Shown here: positions 6,987-13,437 of the stretch, piece by piece
Layout: each line of letters opens with the position of its first letter
How positions within the stretch are numbered: position 1 is the first letter of the stretch
Origin: Oribacterium sp. UBA4274
Lineage (GTDB): Bacteria; Bacillota; Clostridia; Lachnospirales; Lachnospiraceae
DNA: 14,429 nt
NCBI GenBank assembly: GCA_002396005.1
Contig: DGVW01000099.1
Coordinates: 1 to 14,429, forward strand
Direction of reading: 5' to 3'
The notes under the pieces: model-generated
What the model was told of the DNA's origin: nothing
Seen by the model: only the letters and a program-made list of their open reading frames with translations
Databases searched by the model: none
Made by a program: the position numbers and the translations under genes

Positions 6987-7799
6987 TCATTTCTGTATCC
7001 ATCTCATGGCAGGAGCAGAGATCCCGATTTCTCCGAATTTAGTGGTGATGCCCTGCATGAGCTCATAGTATACTGTCCAGTAATCCTCGGTTTTCACCCA
7101 GGCTCTCGCAGTGAAGATCATGGATTCATTGGTACCGCCGTCGATAGATGCAAAAGGCGCATGCGCCTCAGTATCGTTCAGGACTTTGGAATTGGATTTG
7201 ATCACATCCATAATAGCAGACTGCACCTTTACGATATCTTCACCCTTGCCGGTGCTGAACTGGAGATCCACACGTCTGTATGGCTCACAGGTGCTGTTGG
7301 TGATGCTCTTGTTCATGAGCTCGCCGTTAGGGATGACCACCTTTTTGTTGTCTACTGTGATGAGGGTTGTGTACATGATGCTAATGCTCCTGACCGCACC
7401 TTCCACACCACTTGTGATGATGTAATCTCCCACATTGTAAGGTCTGAATACCAGCAGTACGATGCCGCCGGCGATGTTGCTGAGAGCTCCCTGCATCGAT
7501 AGACCGATGGCCATGCCTGCTGAGGCAAGAACAGTGATGACGGAGGCCATAGGAACGCCCAAAACACTCACGATACTGAGGACGAGTACTATGTTGAGGA
7601 TTATCTTTATACTGCTCAATATAAAGGTTGATACAGTTTTGTCTGCTGAGTACAGTGCATGCAGCCTGCCGACACCCTTCATGATATAGCCGATGACGAT
7701 ACGGCCTATGACAAAGATCAGGATCGCCAGAATAAGCTTTCCTCCGATCTGCATACAGATTTCAGTGAGTTTTCCTGTAAATGTTTCAAAATTAAGCAT
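6987..7799 (-). CDS. Small-conductance mechanosensitive channel, MscS family
   Basis: Membrane channel that opens under membrane tension to release solutes after osmotic downshock. With this start it has 270 residues, typical of short MscS proteins. There are three hydrophobic helices in the N-terminal half, then the pore-lining Ala/Gly-rich helix ASAGMAIGLSMQGALSNIAG, followed by the conserved RPYNVGDYI stretch and a soluble C-terminal domain. I chose the ATG at 7799 because GGAGG (7812-7808 on the minus strand) is eight bases upstream. The frame is open to an ATG at 7856, but that one has no SD at a usable distance. A strong extended -10 (7848-7840) lies inside that would-be extension. The gene is convergent with the diguanylate cyclase gene and appears monocistronic. 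Confidence 0.9.
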   Translation of the reverse strand: MLNFETFTGKLTEICMQIGGKLILAILIFVIGRIVIGYIMKGVGRLHALYSADKTVSTFILSSIKIILNIVLVLSIVSVLGVPMASVITVLASAGMAIGLSMQGALSNIAGGIVLLVFRPYNVGDYIITSGVEGAVRSISIMYTTLITVDNKKVVIPNGELMNKSITNSTCEPYRRVDLQFSTGKGEDIVKVQSAIMDVIKSNSKVLNDTEAHAPFASIDGGTNESMIFTARAWVKTEDYWTVYYELMQGITTKFGEIGISAPAMRWIQK

Positions 7800-7839
7800 A
7801 TCTGCAACCTCCACATATGATATATCTTCTGATTTTTCC

Positions 7840-7848
7840 ATTATAGCA
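7840..7848 (-). promoter_or_regulatory. Extended -10 promoter of the mscS-type gene
   Basis: On the minus strand the sequence reads TGCTATAAT, a perfect TATAAT with the TGn extension. No convincing -35 is seen 16-18 bases upstream, as is common for extended -10 promoters. Transcription would start near 7833, about 35 bases before the chosen ATG. Confidence 0.6.
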
Positions 7849-7859
7849 TGCAGCATTCA

Positions 7860-8137
7860 AAATGACTCGCTTCGATACCTCCTGTGCTAAATCTCTGCAG
7901 CGCTTAAGGGCTGTGTTTTAAACATATTGCACATCATAAACCATGTATCGATACCATCATTATGTTATATCTGCTAGTCATTTTTGATAGATTACAAGCA
8001 TAACTTACTGTGATACGATGCTCTTATAAAATTATGTAAAGTTATAGCCATGACAATTTTGAGCGAGACATTTGACCGTGGCATTTTGCAGATGTTTTCG
8101 CCGGAAGTCATTCACTGATCAGTAGGGGAGTACACAA
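7860..8137. other. Divergent intergenic region upstream of trpC
   Basis: The gap between the mscS-type gene and trpC. It holds a ten-base palindrome GTATCGATAC (7945-7954), a TATAAA (8025-8030) without a good -35, and the palindrome and SD described separately. I see no T-box, no tRNA and no open frame of note. The trpC promoter cannot be placed confidently. Confidence 0.4.
8113..8130 (+). promoter_or_regulatory. ACTGATCAGT palindrome abutting the trpC ribosome binding site
   Basis: The perfect ten-base palindrome ACTGATCAGT (8114-8123) ends immediately before the SD AGGGGAG (8124-8130), which is seven bases from the trpC ATG. The TGATCAGT core recurs twice downstream of trpC as an inverted repeat. 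An operator or translational control element is inferred. Confidence 0.4.
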
Positions 8138-8953
8138 ATGACTAATATTCTGGAAGATATTGCCGCGCACACCAGAAAACGAGTGGAGAAGGCAAAAAAG
8201 ATTATGTCTCTGCAGGAAATGAAAGAAAGAGCAGAGGCTATGGACAACAGTACAGGTTTTTCTTTTGAGGAGGCATTGAAACAGCCCGGAATAAGCTTTA
8301 TATGCGAATGTAAAAAGGCGTCTCCATCCAAAGGGCTGATAGCTTTGGAGTTTCCGTATCTGAAGATTGCATATGAGTACGAGAATGCCGGAGCGGCTGC
8401 TATTTCTGTACTTACTGAACCTAAGTGGTTCAAGGGGAACAATGAGTATTTGAGACAGATTGCGGAAAGTGTCAGGATTCCGTGCCTGAGAAAGGATTTT
8501 ACCATTGATCCTTATATGATTTATGAGGCTAAGGTTTTGGGAGCGAAGATCATATTGCTTATATGTGCTCTTTTGGAGGAGGATACCTTGAGAGAATATA
8601 TAGGTATTGCGGATAGTTTAGGTTTGTCCGCCATCGTTGAAGCACATGATCCTGAGGAGGTACAGAAGGCTGTCAGAGCCGGAGCCAGAATTATAGGTGT
8701 CAATAACAGAAACCTGAAGGATTTTACTGTAGACATTCAAAACAGTATCAGGCTGAGAGAGCTGGTTCCTGATGATATCCTGTTTATAGCAGAGAGCGGT
8801 ATACAGACACATGAAGATATAACCGCACTTGAAAAGGGCAGGGTCAATGGAGTACTCATCGGAGAAACCCTCATGAGAGCTCAGGACAAGAAAGCTATGC
8901 TTGATGAGCTTAGGTACGGGGAGGAAGTTTCGGTTGAGGCAAGAGCCATGTAA
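8138..8953 (+). CDS. trpC: Indole-3-glycerol-phosphate synthase
   Basis: Cytoplasmic TIM-barrel enzyme that closes the indole ring: carboxyphenylamino-deoxyribulose phosphate to indole-3-glycerol phosphate, CO2 and water. At 271 residues it is a normal monofunctional form. Visible active-site elements: ECKKASPSKG with Glu57 and Lys59, LRKDFTID with Lys119, VEAH with Glu168, NNRNL (189-193) and AESGI with Ser220. All expected catalytic positions seem present. Unlike the usual trpEGDCFBA order, it stands alone upstream of the T-box that precedes trpD, so it is probably not controlled by that riboswitch. A hairpin after the stop lacks a T-run, so read-through into the next unit is possible. Confidence 0.96.
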   Translation: MTNILEDIAAHTRKRVEKAKKIMSLQEMKERAEAMDNSTGFSFEEALKQPGISFICECKKASPSKGLIALEFPYLKIAYEYENAGAAAISVLTEPKWFKGNNEYLRQIAESVRIPCLRKDFTIDPYMIYEAKVLGAKIILLICALLEEDTLREYIGIADSLGLSAIVEAHDPEEVQKAVRAGARIIGVNNRNLKDFTVDIQNSIRLRELVPDDILFIAESGIQTHEDITALEKGRVNGVLIGETLMRAQDKKAMLDELRYGEEVSVEARAM

Positions 8954-8968
8954 GAGATTTTTGAGCAG

Positions 8969-8986
8969 CACATTCACAGGAATGTG
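8969..8986 (+). other. Short hairpin after trpC
   Basis: CACATTC (8969-8975) and GAATGTG (8980-8986) form a perfect seven-pair stem with a four-base loop, sixteen bases past the trpC stop. There is no following T-run, so it is more likely a 3' stability element or weak pause than a terminator. Confidence 0.4.
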
Positions 8987-8995
8987 TGTTAGCGC

Positions 8996-9034
8996 TGATC
9001 AGTGAGTGGCAAAAACTTTGACACTTACTGATCA
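8996..9034 (+). repeat. Inverted repeat with TGATCAGT core downstream of trpC
   Basis: TGATCAGTGAGTG (8996-9008) pairs with CACTTACTGATCA (9022-9034): 13 pairs with one G-T, 13-base loop. Both arms carry the TGATCAGT core seen before trpC. No T-run follows. It lies about 60 bases before the promoter of the trpDFBA unit. Confidence 0.55.
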
Positions 9035-9095
9035 ATATGGCAAATGAGTTATCACAGTCATGAAATATCATTATTATTACTTATTTCAGATTTTA

Positions 9096-9124
9096 TTGAC
9101 AATTTAATTGATAAGCATTATCGT
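9096..9124 (+). promoter_or_regulatory. Promoter of the T-box/trpDFBA unit
   Basis: A perfect TTGACA (9096-9101) is followed after 17 bases by TATCGT (9119-9124), four of six -10 positions. Transcription would begin near 9131, just before the 5' strand of T-box Stem I. A Fur-box-like sequence (9109-9123) overlaps the spacer and -10. Confidence 0.6.
9109..9123 (+). promoter_or_regulatory. Fur-box-like sequence in the trp promoter
   Basis: TGATAAGCATTATCG matches the Firmicute 7-1-7 Fur box TGATAATNATTATCA at 12 of 14 defined positions. GATAA/TTATC repeats continue to 9128. Because it covers the -10 region, a bound repressor would block initiation. AT-rich promoters produce such matches by chance, so this is only a candidate. 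Confidence 0.35.
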
Positions 9125-9130
9125 TATCTG

Positions 9131-9440
9131 CAAGTTAATAATTTAAACCGTTGAAGCGGAGATAAAACTATGTATGCTCTCACAGAGAGTCGGGGAGGGT
9201 GTGAGCCCGATAGAAAACAGCATGGCAAATGGACCGCCAAGGGCACAATGAAAAGCGGATAGTTGTTTTAGAGATTTGAGTGGCAACTGTACGGCTGAGT
9301 ATCCTGTGACGTGAGACATACGTTAGTTGTCGGAGATATGCAGGTATCTCGCAAAGCGCACGAGTCATATCGTGAAACAGGGTGGCACCGCGATTATATC
9401 GTCCCTGACATAGTTTATTTGCTATGTCAGGGACTTTTTG
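9131..9440 (+). ncRNA. T-box riboswitch, tRNA-Trp responsive
   Basis: Cis-acting leader that binds uncharged tRNA-Trp and then lets transcription continue into trpDFBA. Stem I is closed by GCGG (9156-9159) with CCGC (9234-9237), extended by TTG/CAA. ATGCT/AGCAT (9174-9178/9219-9223) closes the specifier loop, and the AGAGAG element is at 9184-9189. The specifier is UGG (9230-9232), followed by A, the Trp codon. The T-box sequence AGGGTGGCACCGCG is at 9379-9392. Its UGGC (9383-9386) pairs with an acceptor end GCCA, fitting the G discriminator of bacterial tRNA-Trp. The antiterminator uses CAGGG (9378-9382) with CCCTG (9403-9407) and CGAT (9391-9394) with ATCG (9398-9401), competing with the terminator. 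Confidence 0.95.
9401..9439 (+). terminator. T-box attenuator terminator
   Basis: GTCCCTGACATAG (9401-9413) and CTATGTCAGGGAC (9422-9434) form a perfect 13-pair stem with an eight-base loop, followed by five T residues. Its 5' arm overlaps the bases used by the antiterminator, giving the on/off switch. Confidence 0.95.
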
Positions 9441-9519
9441 TATATATTGCAAATTAAGCGATAAAGGCGCAGCGTGAGATCAGATTTTTAGATTGGGTAA
9501 TACCCGGAAGGAGATCAAG

Positions 9520-10545
9520 ATGATCAAGAAAGCTATTGATAAGATTGCAACATTAAAAGGTGATTTAACTTACGATGAGGCCTACGAAGTTATGACGGAA
9601 ATCATGACAGGCCAGACCACACCGACTCAGAATGCAGCATTTCTGGCGGCTCTCTCAACCAAGTCAACCAAGGCAGAAACTATAGATGAAATTTCAGGCT
9701 GTGCGGCAGCCATGAGAGAACAGGCTACACAGGTTCCTCATCCGGGGATGGAGGTTCTGGAGATCGTAGGAACCGGCGGAGATGGTGCTCACAGCTTCAA
9801 TATCTCTACCACTGCAGCTATGGTGATCGCTGCTGCCGGTATAAAAGTTGCCAAGCATGGAAACCGTGCCGCTTCATCACTTTCAGGTACTGCTGACTGT
9901 CAGGAGGCTCTCGGTGTGAACATTAATCAGGATGTAGAGAAGGCACAGCAGCTGCTAAAGGAGGTAGGATTATGTTTCCTTTTTGCTCAGAAGTACCATG
10001 CAGCGATGAAGTATGTGGGTCCTATTCGTAAGGAGCTCGGCTTCAGAACAGTTTTCAATATTCTCGGTCCTCTTACAAATCCTGCTAATCCTGATATGTT
10101 CCTCCTTGGTGTTTATGATGAGTATCTGGTAGAGCCGGTTGCCAAGGTTCTCGATAAGCTTGGCGTAAGAAGAGCATTTGTTGTTTACGGACAGGACAAG
10201 ATGGATGAGATTTCAGCATCAGCTCCAACTACCATATGTGAACTTAAGGATGGCTACTATAGGACAACAGTCATAAAGCCTGAGGATTTCGGACTTGTTC
10301 GAGGCACTAAAGATGAACTCGTAGGTGGTACACCTGAGGAAAATGCTGAGATTACCAGAGGCATACTGAATGGTGAGATCCAGGGTACAAAGAGAGCCGC
10401 TGTTCTTCTGAATGCAGGAGCAGCTATCTATCTCGGCGGAAAAGCGGATACACTTGAGGGAGGCATTGGAATGGCTGCAAAGCTCATTGATGATGGTTCA
10501 GCGATCAGAAAGCTTGATGAATATATAAAGAGCAGTAATGAATGA
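9520..10545 (+). CDS. trpD: Anthranilate phosphoribosyltransferase
   Basis: Transfers phosphoribose from PRPP to anthranilate in the second committed step of tryptophan synthesis. 341 residues, monofunctional (no fused glutamine amidotransferase). Motifs: GTGGDG (84-89) for PRPP, FNISTTAA (93-100), KHGN (112-115), and PIRKELGFRT with Arg170 at the expected anthranilate position. In the segment after KHGN the usual SSKSG reads SSLSG (119-123), an apparent Lys-to-Leu change. I chose the ATG at 9520 because AAGGAG (9508-9513) is six bases upstream; a TTG at 9493 in frame has no SD. It is the first gene after the T-box, about 80 bases from the attenuator, and leads the trpDFBA cluster. Confidence 0.96.
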   Translation: MIKKAIDKIATLKGDLTYDEAYEVMTEIMTGQTTPTQNAAFLAALSTKSTKAETIDEISGCAAAMREQATQVPHPGMEVLEIVGTGGDGAHSFNISTTAAMVIAAAGIKVAKHGNRAASSLSGTADCQEALGVNINQDVEKAQQLLKEVGLCFLFAQKYHAAMKYVGPIRKELGFRTVFNILGPLTNPANPDMFLLGVYDEYLVEPVAKVLDKLGVRRAFVVYGQDKMDEISASAPTTICELKDGYYRTTVIKPEDFGLVRGTKDELVGGTPEENAEITRGILNGEIQGTKRAAVLLNAGAAIYLGGKADTLEGGIGMAAKLIDDGSAIRKLDEYIKSSNE

Positions 10546-10601
10546 TGTGCTGCTGAACATAATCGTGAAATGATAGTAAAGCCTGATGAGTAAGGGGAAG
10601 G

Positions 10602-11321
10602 ATGTTTATGGAAGCAGCGACAAAAGCAGATAATCGATCACCTGCCAAAATCAAGATCTGTGGTCTCAGACGAGAAGAAGATATCAGAATAGTCAATGAA
10701 CTGAAACCAGAGTACGTGGGATTTGTTTTTTATGAAAAAAGCAAGCGAAACGTAACGGAGGAACAGGCTGAAAGATTCAGAAATATGCTCTCCCGTGATA
10801 TCATTTCTGTTGGGGTATTTGTTGATGCAGACCTTGAAAAGGTGGCGAGACTGCTTGGAAAAGGAGTCATTTCCATAGCACAGCTCCACGGACATGAGTC
10901 CGGGGAATATATCAAGGAATTGAGAAGAATGGTCACTCTGAATTCTGAGAATGACCGCTCATTTTCAAGTTTCAATCCGGTAATGAAGTCTCCGACCAGG
11001 AGACATTCGCCGAAAATCATAAAAGCCTTTCTGGTGAGAGGGGAGGAAGATATCAGGCAGGCGGAGAAATCCACGGCAGATTACATTCTCTTCGATCAGG
11101 GGCTTGGGTCCGGTGAAACTTTTGACTGGGATATGGCGCAGGAACTATTGAGAGATTTTCCGAAACCGTATTTTCTTGCGGGTGGACTTGATGAGAATAA
11201 TGTGAGAGAAGCTATAGAGAAGTTACACCCTTATGCCGTAGATATCAGCTCAAAGGTCGAGACAGAGGGGTTCAAAGATAGAGAAAAGATTAAAGCATTT
11301 ATAAATGCAGTAAGGAGATAA
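10602..11321 (+). CDS. trpF: Phosphoribosylanthranilate isomerase with an internal insertion
   Basis: TIM-barrel enzyme isomerising phosphoribosylanthranilate to the carboxyphenylamino-deoxyribulose phosphate used by TrpC. Motifs: KICGL near the N-terminus with the catalytic Cys, GVFVDAD, QLHGHES, DYILFD with the catalytic Asp, LGSGETFDW, FLAGGLDENNV, and VDISSKVETEGFKD for phosphate binding. At 239 residues it is longer than the usual 200-210. The excess is mainly a polar, Ser/Arg/Asn-rich stretch at about 110-138 between the QLHG helix and the strand KIIKAF, plus a short N-terminal extension. The start may be the ATG at 10602 or the one at 10608, which is better spaced from the GGGGAAGG SD. 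The gap to trpD is 56 bases and to trpB 2 bases. Confidence 0.93.
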   Translation: MFMEAATKADNRSPAKIKICGLRREEDIRIVNELKPEYVGFVFYEKSKRNVTEEQAERFRNMLSRDIISVGVFVDADLEKVARLLGKGVISIAQLHGHESGEYIKELRRMVTLNSENDRSFSSFNPVMKSPTRRHSPKIIKAFLVRGEEDIRQAEKSTADYILFDQGLGSGETFDWDMAQELLRDFPKPYFLAGGLDENNVREAIEKLHPYAVDISSKVETEGFKDREKIKAFINAVRR

Positions 11322-11323
11322 AC

Positions 11324-12514
11324 ATGGCAGATTCAAAAGGAAGATTTGGCGTTCATGGCGGTCAGTACATACCTGAAACACTGATGAATGCGGTTATCGA
11401 GCTTGAAGAAGCTTACAACAAGTATAAGGACGATCCTGAGTTCAACAGGGAACTCATCGAGCTATACAATGAGTATGCAAACAGACCATCAAGACTATAC
11501 TACGCACAGCGTATGACTGAGGACCTCGGTGGTGCCAGAATCTATCTGAAGAGAGAGGATCTCAATCACACAGGTGCTCACAAGATAAACAATTGTCTCG
11601 GACAGGCACTGCTTGCCAAGAAGATGGGCAAGACCAGACTCATCGCTGAAACAGGAGCCGGACAGCATGGTGTCGCTACAGCCACTGTTGCCGCGCTTCT
11701 CGGTATGGAGTGTGTGGTTTTCATGGGCAAGGAAGATATGGAGAGACAGGCACTTAATGTTTACAAGATGCGTCTTCTCGGTTCAGAGGTTGTTCCCGTA
11801 ACAACAGGAACTGCAACTCTTAAAGACGCGGTTTCTCAGGCCATGAGAGAGTGGACATCCAGAATCAGCGACACACATTATTGTCTCGGTTCTGTCATGG
11901 GACCGCATCCGTTCCCAACTATCGTTCGTGATTTCCAGGCAGTTATTTCAAGAGAGATCAAGGAACAGATGATGGAAAAGGAAGGCAGACTTCCGGATGC
12001 GGTTATCGCCTGTGTAGGAGGCGGTTCCAATGCTATCGGCTCATTCTATCATTTTATAGAGGATAAGGATGTAAAGCTCATCGGTTGTGAGGCAGCGGGC
12101 AGAGGCATTGACACCTTCGAAACAGCAGCTACCATCAATACAGGAAGCCTCGGTATCTTCCATGGCATGAAGTCCTATTTCTGCCAGAATGAGTACGGTC
12201 AGATCGCACCTGTTTACTCTATATCTGCAGGACTTGATTATCCTGGTATCGGACCGGAGCATGCATATCTTCACGATATCGGGCGTGCACAGTACGTTGC
12301 TGTCACTGACGACGAGGCGGTAGATGCATTTGAGTATCTCTCTAAAAAGGAGGGCATCATCCCGGCTATTGAGTCATCACATGCACTTGCATATGCCATG
12401 AAGCTTGCGCCGACTCTTGAGAAGGACAAGATTATCGTTGTCACAGTTTCCGGTCGTGGTGACAAGGATTGTGCAGCCATAGCACGTTACAGAGGGGAGG
12501 ATATACAGGAATGA
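11324..12514 (+). CDS. trpB: Tryptophan synthase beta subunit
   Basis: PLP enzyme joining indole and serine to give tryptophan, working as an alpha2-beta2 complex with TrpA. 396 residues, the standard TrpB1 length. Key residues: HTGAHKINN with Lys87 as the PLP Schiff-base lysine, AETGAGQHG with Glu109 as the acid-base residue, and GGGSN (232-236) for the PLP phosphate. DYPGIGPEHAYL is the conserved segment for monovalent-cation and substrate closure. The SD AAGGAGAT sits just before the ATG, two bases after the trpF stop. Its end overlaps the trpA start by four bases (ATGA), so the two partner subunits are translationally coupled. Confidence 0.98.
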   Translation: MADSKGRFGVHGGQYIPETLMNAVIELEEAYNKYKDDPEFNRELIELYNEYANRPSRLYYAQRMTEDLGGARIYLKREDLNHTGAHKINNCLGQALLAKKMGKTRLIAETGAGQHGVATATVAALLGMECVVFMGKEDMERQALNVYKMRLLGSEVVPVTTGTATLKDAVSQAMREWTSRISDTHYCLGSVMGPHPFPTIVRDFQAVISREIKEQMMEKEGRLPDAVIACVGGGSNAIGSFYHFIEDKDVKLIGCEAAGRGIDTFETAATINTGSLGIFHGMKSYFCQNEYGQIAPVYSISAGLDYPGIGPEHAYLHDIGRAQYVAVTDDEAVDAFEYLSKKEGIIPAIESSHALAYAMKLAPTLEKDKIIVVTVSGRGDKDCAAIARYRGEDIQE

Positions 12515-13287
12515 GCAAGATAACTGAAGCATTTAAAGACCACAAGGCATTTATACCTTTTATTACATGCGGAGATCCGGATCTTGAAACCACCAGAGCA
12601 TGTGTTATAGAAATGGTGAAAAATGGTGCTGATATAATAGAACTTGGCATACCGTTCTCTGACCCGACGGCAGAGGGACCGGTCATCATGGAGGCGGACA
12701 ACCGTGCACTTTCAGCAGGAGTTACAACAGATAAGGTATTTGCATTTACAAAAGAACTGAGAGCGGAAGTAGACGTTCCATTAATTTATATGACTTATGC
12801 CAATGTTGTCTTCTCCTACGGCATCGAAAAATTCGTAAAAGAAGCTTCTCTCGCAGGTGTGAGTGGACTCATTCTCCCGGATGTTCCTTTTGAAGAAAGA
12901 CAGGAATTTGATGAAATCTGCGATAAGTACGGAGTTGAACTTATATCCATGATTGCGCCGACATCCAAAGACCGTATCAGGATGATTGCTAAAGAAGCAA
13001 AGGGATATATCTATGTTGTTTCCTCACTTGGAGTCACCGGAGCGAGATCCGCCATCACAACAGATATCGGTTCCATGGTTAAGCTTGTAAAAGAGTCTAC
13101 GGACATCCCATGCGCTGTGGGCTTCGGAATATCCGATGTAGCCCAGGCCGGAGCCATGGCCAGACTAAGTGACGGTGCTATCGTAGGATCTGCCATTGTT
13201 AAAATCGTTGCAGAATATGGAAAAAATGCACCGGAAAAGGTTGGCGCCTTTGTAAGAGAACTTGCAGCAGCGGTACATGAGGCATAG
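12511..13287 (+). CDS. trpA: Tryptophan synthase alpha subunit
   Basis: TIM-barrel subunit that cleaves indole-3-glycerol phosphate to indole and glyceraldehyde-3-phosphate, passing indole to TrpB. 258 residues, usual length. ELGIPFSDP carries the catalytic Glu44 (Glu49 in E. coli numbering). The position matching E. coli catalytic Asp60 is Glu55, in the segment TAEGPVI. Other conserved runs are FITCGDPD, ILPDVPFEE, SSLGVTGARS and VGFGISD. The ATG at 12511 overlaps the trpB stop (ATGA). A longer frame from 12469 is rejected because it runs 46 bases into trpB. No terminator is visible after the stop. Confidence 0.97.
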   Translation: MSKITEAFKDHKAFIPFITCGDPDLETTRACVIEMVKNGADIIELGIPFSDPTAEGPVIMEADNRALSAGVTTDKVFAFTKELRAEVDVPLIYMTYANVVFSYGIEKFVKEASLAGVSGLILPDVPFEERQEFDEICDKYGVELISMIAPTSKDRIRMIAKEAKGYIYVVSSLGVTGARSAITTDIGSMVKLVKESTDIPCAVGFGISDVAQAGAMARLSDGAIVGSAIVKIVAEYGKNAPEKVGAFVRELAAAVHEA

Positions 13288-13437
13288 TAAAGCTTAAAAA
13301 CATATCGGATTTAATTCAGACAATCCCTTGTCGACAGTGACTTCAAATTATGATAAACTACTTCGGTATGTTAAAAGAAAATGACGGATATGAACACCAG
13401 GGAAGGATTGTATCCGTATCAACCAGGAGGTTTATAT
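13288..13437 (+). other. Intergenic gap between trpA and the SseB-like gene
   Basis: Contains no clear terminator. TATGAT (13349-13354) is a five-of-six -10 match, but the nearest -35-like TTGTCG (13328-13333) is only 15 bases away. An eight-base palindrome TGTCGACA lies at 13329-13336. Either a weak separate promoter or read-through from the trp operon could express the next gene. Confidence 0.3.

Noticed and set aside
6975..7502. Plus-strand open frame of 175 codons opposite the mscS-type gene
   Set aside because: The minus-strand reading has clear MscS motifs, SD and promoter; the plus-strand peptide is a shadow with no recognisable features.
7860..8137. A second T-box before trpC
   Set aside because: No AGGGTGGCACC-like T-box core, specifier stem or attenuator was found in this region.
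8969..9034. Possible terminators after trpC
   Set aside because: Both hairpins lack a following T-run, so factor-independent termination is not supported.
9180..9452. Minus-strand open frame of 90 codons
   Set aside because: It lies entirely opposite the T-box leader, whose RNA structure explains the sequence; it also lacks a convincing start signal.
12469..12510. N-terminal extension of TrpA
   Set aside because: It overlaps trpB in another frame; the ATGA-coupled start at 12511 fits the family length and start sequence.
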